NCBI GenBank assembly: GCA_034112085.1 | Contig: JAWUWD010000043.1 | Location: 1-21,802 of the forward strand | Direction: 5' to 3' | DNA: 21,802 nucleotides | Source: JAWUWD01 sp034112085 | Lineage (GTDB): Bacteria; Bacteroidota; Bacteroidia; Cytophagales; Cyclobacteriaceae | Shown: positions 14,936 through 21,802 of the stretch, piece after piece | Position numbering within the stretch: position 1 is the stretch's first letter | Layout: each line of letters opens with the position of its first letter | Translations under genes and position numbers: made by a program | The notes under the pieces: generated by a model | What the model was told of the DNA's origin: nothing | Database searches by the model: none | The model's input: only the letters and a program-made list of their open reading frames with translations

Positions 14936-15886
14936 ATGAAAAAAATTAACACTATAACTAGCAAAAAGTTAGTCTTTGTTAAACTAGTCTTTGTTTTTGC
15001 TTTTATGATGCCTTTCAGAACAATGGCTCAATCTGATTCAATTAAGTTGAAGTATTTAGGAACAGCCGGATGGGAGATCACAGATGGACAGACTAAAATT
15101 CTGGTAGATCCATATATATCTAGGGTCAAACTTGGCACTGGGCCTAGCGTGAGTGCCAAAGACGATAGAGCCACAGTACAGCGCGATGATTACTTTGTTT
15201 CAGACACCGTTTTGATTGACCGTTTGATTTCCAATGTGGACTTTATCCTGGTGCATCATTCTCATTTCGATCACATTGCCGATGTTCCATACATTGCTAA
15301 GCAGACAGGTGCCAAAGTAAAAGCCTCCGAAACTGCCTGCAATATACTCCGAGCTTATGGTATTCCAGAGGAGCAATTATATGCTGTAAAAGGCGGAGAA
15401 GATTACCAGTTTGAAAACTTCTCTGTCAGGGTTCTTCCTACACTGCATTCTATCTTAAATAATAAGCATTACTTCGATTCCAGAAGGTATACTGAAGTGC
15501 CTAAGGCTCCACTTAAAGTATCGGAGTTTATTGAAGGGGGTTCTCTAATGTTTCTCGCCCGCTTCACTAACCATAGAGTATTGACTATGGGCTCTATGAA
15601 TTTTATAGAAAGAGAACTTCAAGGAATTGAGACAGATATTCTACTTGCAGGAGTCAATCGATCACAGTTAGGACTGTACAAATACAACGAAAGGCTCCTT
15701 GCGGTTACAGATTACCCTAAAATAATCATCCCAACACATTGGGATAATTTTCGCATTCCTTACGGATACTCTCAAAAAGAAATGGCCGAGGAAAAATTAT
15801 TCCCTTTTCGTGACCACGTAAAAGAACTTTCTCCTCAGACGAGAGTGATTATTCCAGAACATTTGAAAACAATCACCAGTAAATAA
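14936..15886 (+). CDS. Exported metallo-beta-lactamase-fold hydrolase (UlaG/NAPE-PLD-like), atypical metal site
   Basis: 316 residues. A hydrophobic N-terminal stretch about 12-31 ending TMAQ looks like a signal peptide. The MBL fold is clear: KLKYLGTAGWEIT, a strand ILVDPY and the signature VHHSHFDHIADVP with His108, His110, Asp112 and His113. His171 (LPTLHSI) and His268 (IPTHWDNF) fill the other usual His positions. The bridging Asp normally found after the second half's central strand (..GD..) is not seen: the strand reads VLTMGSMNFIE. The enzyme may therefore bind one metal, use another ligand, or be altered in activity. Nearest in style are UlaG-like lactonases and phosphodiesterases; the substrate is unknown. 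Only 8 nt separate it from the FG-GAP gene, so one transcript is likely. Confidence 0.8.
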   Translation: MKKINTITSKKLVFVKLVFVFAFMMPFRTMAQSDSIKLKYLGTAGWEITDGQTKILVDPYISRVKLGTGPSVSAKDDRATVQRDDYFVSDTVLIDRLISNVDFILVHHSHFDHIADVPYIAKQTGAKVKASETACNILRAYGIPEEQLYAVKGGEDYQFENFSVRVLPTLHSILNNKHYFDSRRYTEVPKAPLKVSEFIEGGSLMFLARFTNHRVLTMGSMNFIERELQGIETDILLAGVNRSQLGLYKYNERLLAVTDYPKIIIPTHWDNFRIPYGYSQKEMAEEKLFPFRDHVKELSPQTRVIIPEHLKTITSK

Positions 15887-15915
15887 ATCTAATTAATGTA
15901 TGTTGCCGGCCCATC

Positions 15916-15924
15916 TGAAAGGAG
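15916..15924 (+). promoter_or_regulatory. Shine-Dalgarno-like site deciding the PLP-enzyme start
   Basis: The bases GAAAGGAGA lie just before ATG 15930. Most other starts in the window have only A-rich leaders, so this sequence supports Met11 of the longer frame as the true start. Confidence 0.5.
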
Positions 15925-15929
15925 AAAAT

Positions 15930-17774
15930 ATGGAAGACAATAAAATGCTCAATTATATTACGCATGTGTTAGAGAATATGCCAGCTGGCTGGTTGAGTTT
16001 AACAACACATCGATTAGATATTTATGATGAAAAATTGGCCAAGACTCAATTCTTAGACCAGTTTGAAACCTTATTTAATGACAATAATTCTGAAGTATCA
16101 GCATTAAGTGAATTACCCACTGCTTTCGATTATATTCGATTAGGTCATCCATTATCTTGTTTACTTGAATTGGCAATTGCTAACTTAAATAAGCTAAAAC
16201 CAGAAAATGTAATTAGTTTTTCATCCAAGACGGTTCCTGCTTTGGCCATTCTTAGAAAGAACTTATTAGATCATAAAAACACCCAGATCATTTATACAGG
16301 TGAATTACCAAAGTCTTTTGATGCAGAAATACTAAGGCGTGTTTATGGCTATAAATTTAATTTACAGCACGTTGAGAAAGCAGAAGAAATTCCGGTGTTT
16401 AACGGATGTACGATTTTCATTTCACAACAAGATGAAATTTACAATATTGATCTCTCCACAAATATTGACTTCTTTATCAATGTTCATTCTCACTTGGGAA
16501 GTATTTTATTAGTGAATGGTGAACACAATGAAAGTTATATTTCAGAGATTCAGCATGTCCGAAGAAGAGAGACTATTGCAATGACTCCAGCTAATTCTCT
16601 TGCTGCCTTAAAGGTTTTGATAGACAAGTCTTCTTTCGAAAGCAAAAAAAGCAATGTCGAGACAAATAAAGCACTAGTATTAGATTCTATTAAAGAGATT
16701 ACTGGTACAAATACAAAGCCACTGGTTGCCTCTAGTGGTCTATCTATTCAGTATGCCATATTAATGGGCCTAATCCACGATGCGCAAGAAAATCATAAAG
16801 GAAAAGCTATCAAAATTGTAGTTCCTCCAAATTGTTATGGTGGGACAAATGACCAAGCAAGAAGAGTTGCTGCTTGCATTGATAATGTTGAAATATTGGA
16901 TTTGCCTGTTGATGGTGATAACGATATGGTTCAAAGTATTGATTTAGTTTTGGAGAAAATTGCTAAAGAAGATGCTATAGCCTACATCATCGCTGAAATT
17001 CCTACAAACCCAAGAGTCGAAGTTCCAGATCTTATACAGTTAAGAGATGTCTTAAGTACAGTCCGTAAAACTAGAACTGGTGAAATTGCTGTCGATCCAG
17101 TTTTCATTTTAGATCAAACATTTTGTCCTAACGTACACTTTTTAGGTGATGGTGAAATACTATCATCGGTTAGAACCATTTCATTTGCTAGTGGGTCGAA
17201 ATTTCCGAGTGGTGGGCAGTGTACTGCCGGCTACTGTGTGGGCAATAAGAAAGCCGAAGACTTGATGGTCAACGTAGAAACGCACCTCAAGCTCTGTGAC
17301 AACGAAGCTACAGATCTTCAAATTGAAATATTGGCAAAACAATTGCCGTCAATGAAACAAAGAATTCATGACGCTTATAAGAATACTCGTGAATTCGTAA
17401 ACTTCATCAATGAGACTTTACCGGAAGCAAAAATCAATTTTGTTTCAGAAGAATTGGCACATCAAGGGTTTACCCCATCCGTCTTCTCATTAGATCTTCC
17501 CACCAAAGGAAATACTGATGAAGAACGAGAAGATTACAAAAGAGCGTTAAATCTTAAATTGATTAATTTAATGATTACAGAAATTCCAAATGAAAGCAAG
17601 TACTGTGTGAGTTATGGGCAGCTTAAGGGATGCTATTGGACTATCCCTGCTACATCTACTCAAGGGACTACCAAGGAAGGTGATAAAGATTATATTGCCC
17701 GTGTATCACTTTCTCCTGATATGGATCTTGACCTTCATAAAAAAGTCTTTCTAGATTTTGTTGGAAGTATTTGA
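15930..17774 (+). CDS. Cys/Met-metabolism-type PLP-dependent enzyme with long N-terminal extension
   Basis: 614 residues from the ATG at 15930, preferred over the in-frame ATG at 15900 because AAAGGAG stands 5 nt upstream of it, a rare good Shine-Dalgarno here. The C-terminal two thirds match fold-type I PLP enzymes of the cystathionine gamma-synthase/beta-lyase family: VASSGLSIQYAILMGL, the NCYGGTNDQARR loop, FILDQTF with the PLP-nitrogen Asp, and FASGSKFPSGG with the Schiff-base Lys424. The family is usually about 380-430 residues. The extra N-terminal 200 residues include YIRLGHPLSCLLELAIANL, which itself resembles the start of such an enzyme, so the protein may contain a degenerate partial duplication. 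The reaction is unknown: a beta- or gamma-elimination or replacement on a sulfur amino acid is the family expectation. It lies 43 nt after the MBL gene. Confidence 0.78.
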   Translation: MEDNKMLNYITHVLENMPAGWLSLTTHRLDIYDEKLAKTQFLDQFETLFNDNNSEVSALSELPTAFDYIRLGHPLSCLLELAIANLNKLKPENVISFSSKTVPALAILRKNLLDHKNTQIIYTGELPKSFDAEILRRVYGYKFNLQHVEKAEEIPVFNGCTIFISQQDEIYNIDLSTNIDFFINVHSHLGSILLVNGEHNESYISEIQHVRRRETIAMTPANSLAALKVLIDKSSFESKKSNVETNKALVLDSIKEITGTNTKPLVASSGLSIQYAILMGLIHDAQENHKGKAIKIVVPPNCYGGTNDQARRVAACIDNVEILDLPVDGDNDMVQSIDLVLEKIAKEDAIAYIIAEIPTNPRVEVPDLIQLRDVLSTVRKTRTGEIAVDPVFILDQTFCPNVHFLGDGEILSSVRTISFASGSKFPSGGQCTAGYCVGNKKAEDLMVNVETHLKLCDNEATDLQIEILAKQLPSMKQRIHDAYKNTREFVNFINETLPEAKINFVSEELAHQGFTPSVFSLDLPTKGNTDEEREDYKRALNLKLINLMITEIPNESKYCVSYGQLKGCYWTIPATSTQGTTKEGDKDYIARVSLSPDMDLDLHKKVFLDFVGSI

Positions 17775-17856
17775 CCTCTGGGCGAAGGTGATGAGCGCCT
17801 CCTTCTAATCCTCATTTGCGACTAAGATTCAATTTCTTTATAATTCGTTTGGAGGC

Positions 17857-17889
17857 TCTGAGTAACCATGAAGAGAATAATTACTCAGA
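17857..17889. terminator. Inverted repeat between convergent genes, possible bidirectional terminator
   Basis: TCTGAGTAA (17857-17865) and TTACTCAGA (17881-17889) form a perfect 9-bp stem with a 15-nt loop, midway between the PLP-enzyme stop (17774) and the ABC permease stop (17946). A convergent gap is where a shared terminator is expected. The long loop and lack of a strong T-run make this only moderately likely. A second pairing, GCCTCC near 17795 with GGAGGC at 17851-17856, could form a larger structure. Confidence 0.4.
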
Positions 17890-17945
17890 TTTGTCATTCA
17901 GCATAGCAAATTGTAATTAGATGAGATCCTTTCCAGTCTAGAAGC

Positions 17946-19502
17946 TCAGACTCTGCTAAGTTCAAACTTCCTGAGTAGGAAGCTCAACACCCCTAAAATA
18001 GCCGTTATGCTACCTAACAGCAGTAAATATTCCACGGACGGATTTACCCCTCCAAAATAATCCGTGAAAGGAAGATTGTTGACATTGAGATAAGCTATGA
18101 AGAAAAATAGAATTTCGAACAAGCGCTTCCCACCTGTAGCGATACCAATAAAGGAAGTTAGAGCAATGATGAATATTGCCCCCATTATGATCGCTGCCAT
18201 TGGTAGTAATTGCCCTAGTAACGCATAGCGTAAAACTATGGGAAGTGCCAACCCAATCGCCAGCGCTATAGCAGCCATCCACTGCGAAGTAAGTAGCCGC
18301 TGAACTGGTTTGAATGATGAAAATATAAAGTAATGCATCTGATGGCGCTTTTCTTTCGTAACCAAGTCAGCCCACCGGTGAACTTGTAAAAACCATAGGA
18401 TGGGCAATACTATTTTATGAGCTGGCTCAATAGGAATAAATACTAGTAGAGTCATTCCTGCAAAATTTAACCCCCAAAGCCATTTCGACCCTTTACGCAC
18501 CATCATTAAAAGTTCTGTTTTGAAAACAGGCCAAATACTCATGGATTTTTCCACTGATGGAAATAGCGAAAGGTCCATTTCCCGAAGCCCTGAGGGCTCA
18601 GTATCCAGATGCTCAGGCTTGTCTTTTTTAGCTCCAAGAGCTAATCGCTCTTTCAGTTCAAATCTGTGAAAAAATCTGCTTGCGATAAAAATCAATAGAA
18701 GCCCTAATAGTGCCCAAGAGGTACGAAAAAAAACATACGAGAAAGGCACGCTGACTCCCGTAAAATCAAATCGTTTCTCAAGTGATTTTCTTCCTATTAT
18801 AAAACCGATGTTTAGCTCCTGCTTATCTGGACTGGTTTTTATTAGATCGACTTGCTTTTCCATTTCCGTAGTGGGGAAGTTGGTACCGAAAGCATCGCTA
18901 TAGATCCCCATCCTGCTGCCCTGGGCCAGCATAATCATAAATAAAATAAAGAATACGCCATTTTGAAGTACAGACTTATTACCAAAAAAAACTTCTAGTA
19001 TTACCGCCAAAGCAGAGATGAAGAAGATCGTAGGTATGGGTATCAGTAGATAGGCCAATAAAAAGTGTGTGATTTCGAATGGATATCCGCTGCTATACAT
19101 GAAAAAGAGCACTATACTCATGAAGAAAATGAGTGCCACCACCGTAAGTAGGACCAGAAAATTGCCTAAGAACTTAGCAATCAAATAGTGGAAATTAGTA
19201 ATACTTGTAGCAGCCACTATATGACCCACTCTGGTAGTTTGGTCGATTTTAATACTGTTATTGACGAGGTAGTATCCGATTAGGGTTACGAAAACACTAG
19301 ACATGATGGCTGACACGTAGCCAATCCATGCCGTATTGTAATTCCCAAGATACTCACCAATCCGCACAGTAGAATAGATGTCGCCAGGAGCAGGTATAAG
19401 TGTATACGCAAAGGCCAGACTAGCACAGAGTATAATTAAGAATTGATAGCTGCGGACTCGTTGCAGATAATCGTACAGGACTAATGTGAAGATCCTTTTC
19501 AT
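17946..19502 (-). CDS. ABC-2-type transporter permease
   Basis: 518 residues from the ATG at 19500-19502 (MKRIFTLVLYDYLQRVRSYQF). A longer in-frame start at 19583 would overlap the upstream ATPase gene by 80 nt and adds only charged residues, so I reject it. About a dozen hydrophobic segments fall in two halves, split by a soluble, charged stretch about 290-340 (LDTEPSGLREMDLSLFPSVE). Each half begins with the amphipathic helix typical of ABC-2 permeases (LVLYDYLQRV; FKTELLMMVRKGSK). The start is one base past the stop of the ATPase gene, so the two are translated as a unit and form one exporter. Similar Bacteroidota pairs have no established substrate. Confidence 0.82.
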   Translation of the reverse strand: MKRIFTLVLYDYLQRVRSYQFLIILCASLAFAYTLIPAPGDIYSTVRIGEYLGNYNTAWIGYVSAIMSSVFVTLIGYYLVNNSIKIDQTTRVGHIVAATSITNFHYLIAKFLGNFLVLLTVVALIFFMSIVLFFMYSSGYPFEITHFLLAYLLIPIPTIFFISALAVILEVFFGNKSVLQNGVFFILFMIMLAQGSRMGIYSDAFGTNFPTTEMEKQVDLIKTSPDKQELNIGFIIGRKSLEKRFDFTGVSVPFSYVFFRTSWALLGLLLIFIASRFFHRFELKERLALGAKKDKPEHLDTEPSGLREMDLSLFPSVEKSMSIWPVFKTELLMMVRKGSKWLWGLNFAGMTLLVFIPIEPAHKIVLPILWFLQVHRWADLVTKEKRHQMHYFIFSSFKPVQRLLTSQWMAAIALAIGLALPIVLRYALLGQLLPMAAIIMGAIFIIALTSFIGIATGGKRLFEILFFFIAYLNVNNLPFTDYFGGVNPSVEYLLLLGSITAILGVLSFLLRKFELSRV

Positions 19503-19503
19503 A

Positions 19504-20367
19504 TCAGTTCTTTTCTGTGAGATATAAATAAGCGTCTTCCAATGTCGCTTCTTCTGACGAGTCCGCATGATCTCTTGCTTCATCTATGTAGCGCACTTGT
19601 ATTTTGCCATTTTTACGTACTGTATTGACGACCGTGTGGTTTGATTTGAATTCGTTTAGTGCGTCTTTATCAATGGCTTTTTCCACTACTTTGCCCTTCA
19701 CCGTTTCAATAATACCATCAAGATCATCAGTCATTAACAATCTTCCTTCTTTCATTATAGCCACCTTGTCAGCAATGGTGTCTATATCTGAAACGATATG
19801 TGAAGAGAGAATAACAATCGCATCATCCGCTAACTCTGCGATCAGATTCCTAAAGCGTACTCTTTCTTGAGGGTCTAAACCGACAGTGGGTTCATCAAAC
19901 AAGATAACTTTTGGATTATTAAGTAAGGCCTGTGCTATCCCGACCCGTTGTTTCATCCCTCCCGAGTAGGTACCGATTGGCCTTTTAGCATTTTCGATAA
20001 GGTTTAATCCTTCCAAAAGTAATTCAATTCGATTTTTTAGGCTAGCGCCACCAACACCTTTCATAGCCGCCATATAGTTCAAAAATTCATAGGCGTTAAG
20101 GTTTGGATATACGCCAAAATCTTGTGGTAAATACCCCAACTGCTCACGCATAATATTGGGGTGTTTAGAGATGTCTTCCCCGTTGAGCTGGATACTCCCT
20201 TCTGTAGGTTTACTGATGGTTGCTATCATCTTTAGCAAAGTAGATTTCCCCGCTCCATTCGGACCCAATAGACCAAGGATTCCCTTCTCCAAAGAGAGCG
20301 AAAAGTCTTTCAACCCGTACTTTTCCTTGTTGTATTTTTTTGAAAGGTTTTGTATCTCTAGCTTCAT
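19504..20367 (-). CDS. ABC transporter ATP-binding protein
   Basis: A 287-residue nucleotide-binding subunit. Walker A is GPNGAGKST (35-43), Q-loop LPQDFG (Gln82), signature YSGGMKQRVG (134-143), Walker B VILFDEP (154-160, Glu159), D-loop GLD and switch His190 in LSSHI. The sequence up to about 220 is the standard CcmA/NatA-like domain; the last 65 residues form a small C-terminal domain. All catalytic residues are present. It is the first gene of a two-gene minus-strand operon with the permease, translating at 1-nt spacing. The start MKLEIQNLSKKY is the usual family beginning. Confidence 0.93.
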   Translation of the reverse strand: MKLEIQNLSKKYNKEKYGLKDFSLSLEKGILGLLGPNGAGKSTLLKMIATISKPTEGSIQLNGEDISKHPNIMREQLGYLPQDFGVYPNLNAYEFLNYMAAMKGVGGASLKNRIELLLEGLNLIENAKRPIGTYSGGMKQRVGIAQALLNNPKVILFDEPTVGLDPQERVRFRNLIAELADDAIVILSSHIVSDIDTIADKVAIMKEGRLLMTDDLDGIIETVKGKVVEKAIDKDALNEFKSNHTVVNTVRKNGKIQVRYIDEARDHADSSEEATLEDAYLYLTEKN

Positions 20368-20814
20368 AAGCCAATCTTAATTATTTATTTGATAAGAAGT
20401 GATTTATCATATCCTTGTTTCCAAAATATTAGACAGTAGGTCTTGAGCAAAGGTTGCAAGTTGCTTAGAACTAAGCAAAATGATCATTAAGCATCGAGGA
20501 TTTATGTATGCAGGAAATATCGAAAGAAGAAAGTATATGAATAACGGAGGCTGTTTCCGTACTCCTGCAATCTTTACTATTTTCACTATGGAAGAAATCA
20601 ACAAAAATAAACTGGTGGTGTTATTTAACACAAACCTAGAGATAGAATTGTTATTCACTTTGGCCTAACTCTCTGTATAATTAAATGTTCAAAAATAGTT
20701 TAAATAAAAAAAATTAAACTAAAATCAATAATTAGAGTTTAATTTTAAATTATTTATAATAATATCTATATCTTGTTGTTTAACAAAGCCTGATCCAGGC
20801 TAAACAATTATTGA
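20368..20814. other. AT-rich divergent intergenic region with AGTTTAA half-sites
   Basis: No supportable gene. It must contain the promoters of the leftward ABC operon and the rightward sensor gene. AGTTTAA (20697-20703) and TTAAACT (20714-20720) form a perfect 7-bp inverted repeat spaced by 10 bases, and a further AGTTTAA stands at 20736-20742. This is a candidate operator or simply AT-rich structure. Small open frames on both strands (62 and 83 codons) overlap each other and show no recognisable product. Confidence 0.4.
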
Positions 20815-21802
20815 ATGTCAGGCAAAAAGAACTTCTCCTCCAAGCAACTCTTTCTATATGTGTTTGGATTTCTGACTTTGTTTGCGATTACACTTGGAAC
20901 ATGGATCTATCAAGATGTCAAACAAGAACGTATCAAAGATATTAAATACGCGAGTTCCGTAATCAAGAGATATTATGAACTAAGCTTCAACCAGTGGAGA
21001 AATTCACTTTTGAGTCTCGGACAAAGACTTTTAGAAATTAATGGTCATGATCAAGAACAGAGAAGACTAGATCTAGTTAACAAAACACTTAAAAATTATA
21101 AAGAGCTATTGGCTTTTGGTTTGGTTGATACTACCGGGCAAATAATGACCCTCACAGGCATGGATTTGACTGACTCAGTTCCTAATCTTACTGAATCAAA
21201 AAATACAAAAAGATCATTCCTTCTCTCAAAAAGAGCAAAAGAAATATCAATAGGAGAATCTTACTATTTTTCCAATGTTAATGATTGGGTACTCCCAATA
21301 AGAGTGCCTATTCGAGATGAAAACGGCATATTATTGGCAATAAATACCACAGCGATTCAATATAAAAGTCTTAATAAAGAGCTTGCTAGCTTTGGATTTG
21401 ACCCAATGTACCGAATTCATCTAGTCAATAAGGATTTTAACACTACCCAACTATATTATCCTTTTACTTTAGACAGGTATTCTGAAATTCTCCAGAAAGA
21501 TGCGGGAATATATGAAAGCACGAAATCTTTAACATCAAATGAAATTTCATATTTCGAGGCTACGAACTCTTTGGAAAACCACAAATCCATAGGACTCAAG
21601 AGTGATCTTGCAATGTTAAACCACCAATTAGTTGTTAGTGTGGACAGTGCTATCATATGGGACGAAGTACAATTATACGTACTCATCATATTTGTGCTTT
21701 ACTTAATATTATCTGCGCTGCTTTATTTCTATTACCTATCTTCTTTGAAAAAAGAAAAAAATTATGTTAGTCAATTAGAATATAGAGAGGCCAACCTTAA
21801 GG
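20815..21802 (+). CDS. Membrane sensor protein with extracytoplasmic Cache-like domain (partial, N-terminal 329 codons)
   Basis: The frame opens at ATG 20815 (MSGKKNFSSKQLFLYVFGF) and stays open to the window edge. A first membrane helix spans about 12-31, followed by about 255 extracytoplasmic residues and a second helix about 289-308 (LIIFVLYLILSALLYFYYL), then a charged, coiled-coil-like start of a cytoplasmic part (SLKKEKNYVSQLEYREANL). The first stretch after TM1 (a long helix, then VDTTGQIMTLTGMD and later IRVPIRDENGILLAINTT) fits a double-Cache ligand-sensing domain. Such N-termini normally precede PAS plus histidine kinase or a diguanylate cyclase. The output domain is beyond the window, so the class is unknown. 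The start codon has no SD but precedes a textbook N-terminus. Confidence 0.75.
   Translation, partial: MSGKKNFSSKQLFLYVFGFLTLFAITLGTWIYQDVKQERIKDIKYASSVIKRYYELSFNQWRNSLLSLGQRLLEINGHDQEQRRLDLVNKTLKNYKELLAFGLVDTTGQIMTLTGMDLTDSVPNLTESKNTKRSFLLSKRAKEISIGESYYFSNVNDWVLPIRVPIRDENGILLAINTTAIQYKSLNKELASFGFDPMYRIHLVNKDFNTTQLYYPFTLDRYSEILQKDAGIYESTKSLTSNEISYFEATNSLENHKSIGLKSDLAMLNHQLVVSVDSAIIWDEVQLYVLIIFVLYLILSALLYFYYLSSLKKEKNYVSQLEYREANLK

Noticed and set aside
19503..19583. Extended N-terminus of the ABC permease
   Set aside because: It overlaps the ATPase gene by 80 nt and adds only charged residues. ATG 19500-19502 fits 1-nt operon spacing and the first amphipathic helix.
20480..20668. 62-codon plus-strand frame (and the overlapping 83-codon minus-strand frame)
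   Set aside because: I considered a small peptide precursor next to the ABC exporter, but there is no leader or core-peptide pattern and no maturation enzyme nearby, and the two frames overlap. Not supportable.
1..21802. CRISPR arrays, tRNA, rRNA, phage or IS transposase genes
   Set aside because: I looked on both strands and saw no regularly spaced short repeats, no cloverleaf-like tRNA sequence and no transposase, integrase or phage structural gene.

Overview
The window is chromosomal DNA from a member of the Bacteroidota, most likely a marine or environmental Cytophagales-type bacterium. The evidence is a C-terminal type IX secretion (T9SS) sorting domain on a large secreted protease, A-rich start regions mostly without Shine-Dalgarno sequences, several lipoprotein or Sec signal peptides ending in SAQ or similar, a DUF4386 gene beside a Crp/Fnr regulator, and AT-rich composition. 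No rRNA, tRNA, CRISPR array or recombinase gene is visible.

The left part (1-831) holds the last 36 codons of a Crp/Fnr-type regulator and a convergent DUF4386 membrane protein. From about 924 to at least 9653, and perhaps to 13010, the sequence is organised as an integron-like gene-cassette array. Single genes, or broken genes, all but one facing right, are separated by structured sites that start with ...AAC and end with GTT.... For five cassettes the 9-10 bases at the cassette start are the exact reverse complement of the 9-10 bases at the left edge of the next site, and this sequence differs from cassette to cassette. That is the signature of attC recombination: R' core GTT..., R'' core ...AAC, with the cassette circularising between them. 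Two sites are very long (about 270 nt) and elaborately folded, a third is an arm-deleted copy of these, and the others are short. Cargo: an amidohydrolase lipoprotein with a TPR-like tail, a frameshifted outer-membrane beta-barrel, a broken antisense gene, an M11-type metallopeptidase exported by T9SS, a small MBOAT-like membrane protein, an M20 (PM20D1-like) peptidase, a decayed membrane-protein gene and, with weaker site evidence, an M28/transferrin-receptor-like peptidase. No integrase lies in the window, so this is the interior or an end of a chromosomal integron, or an attC cluster lacking its integrase.

From 13205 to 17774 the array gives way to a compact co-directional set: a RidA-like lipoprotein, a seven-repeat FG-GAP/VCBS exported protein, an exported metallo-beta-lactamase-fold protein that seems to lack the bridging Asp, and a long Cys/Met-metabolism-type PLP enzyme. 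Convergent to it, on the minus strand, is a two-gene ABC exporter (ATPase 19504-20367, permease 17946-19502) with a 9-bp inverted repeat in the convergent gap. The right end, after an AT-rich intergenic region with repeated AGTTTAA half-sites, carries the first 329 codons of a two-TM membrane sensor protein that runs off the window.
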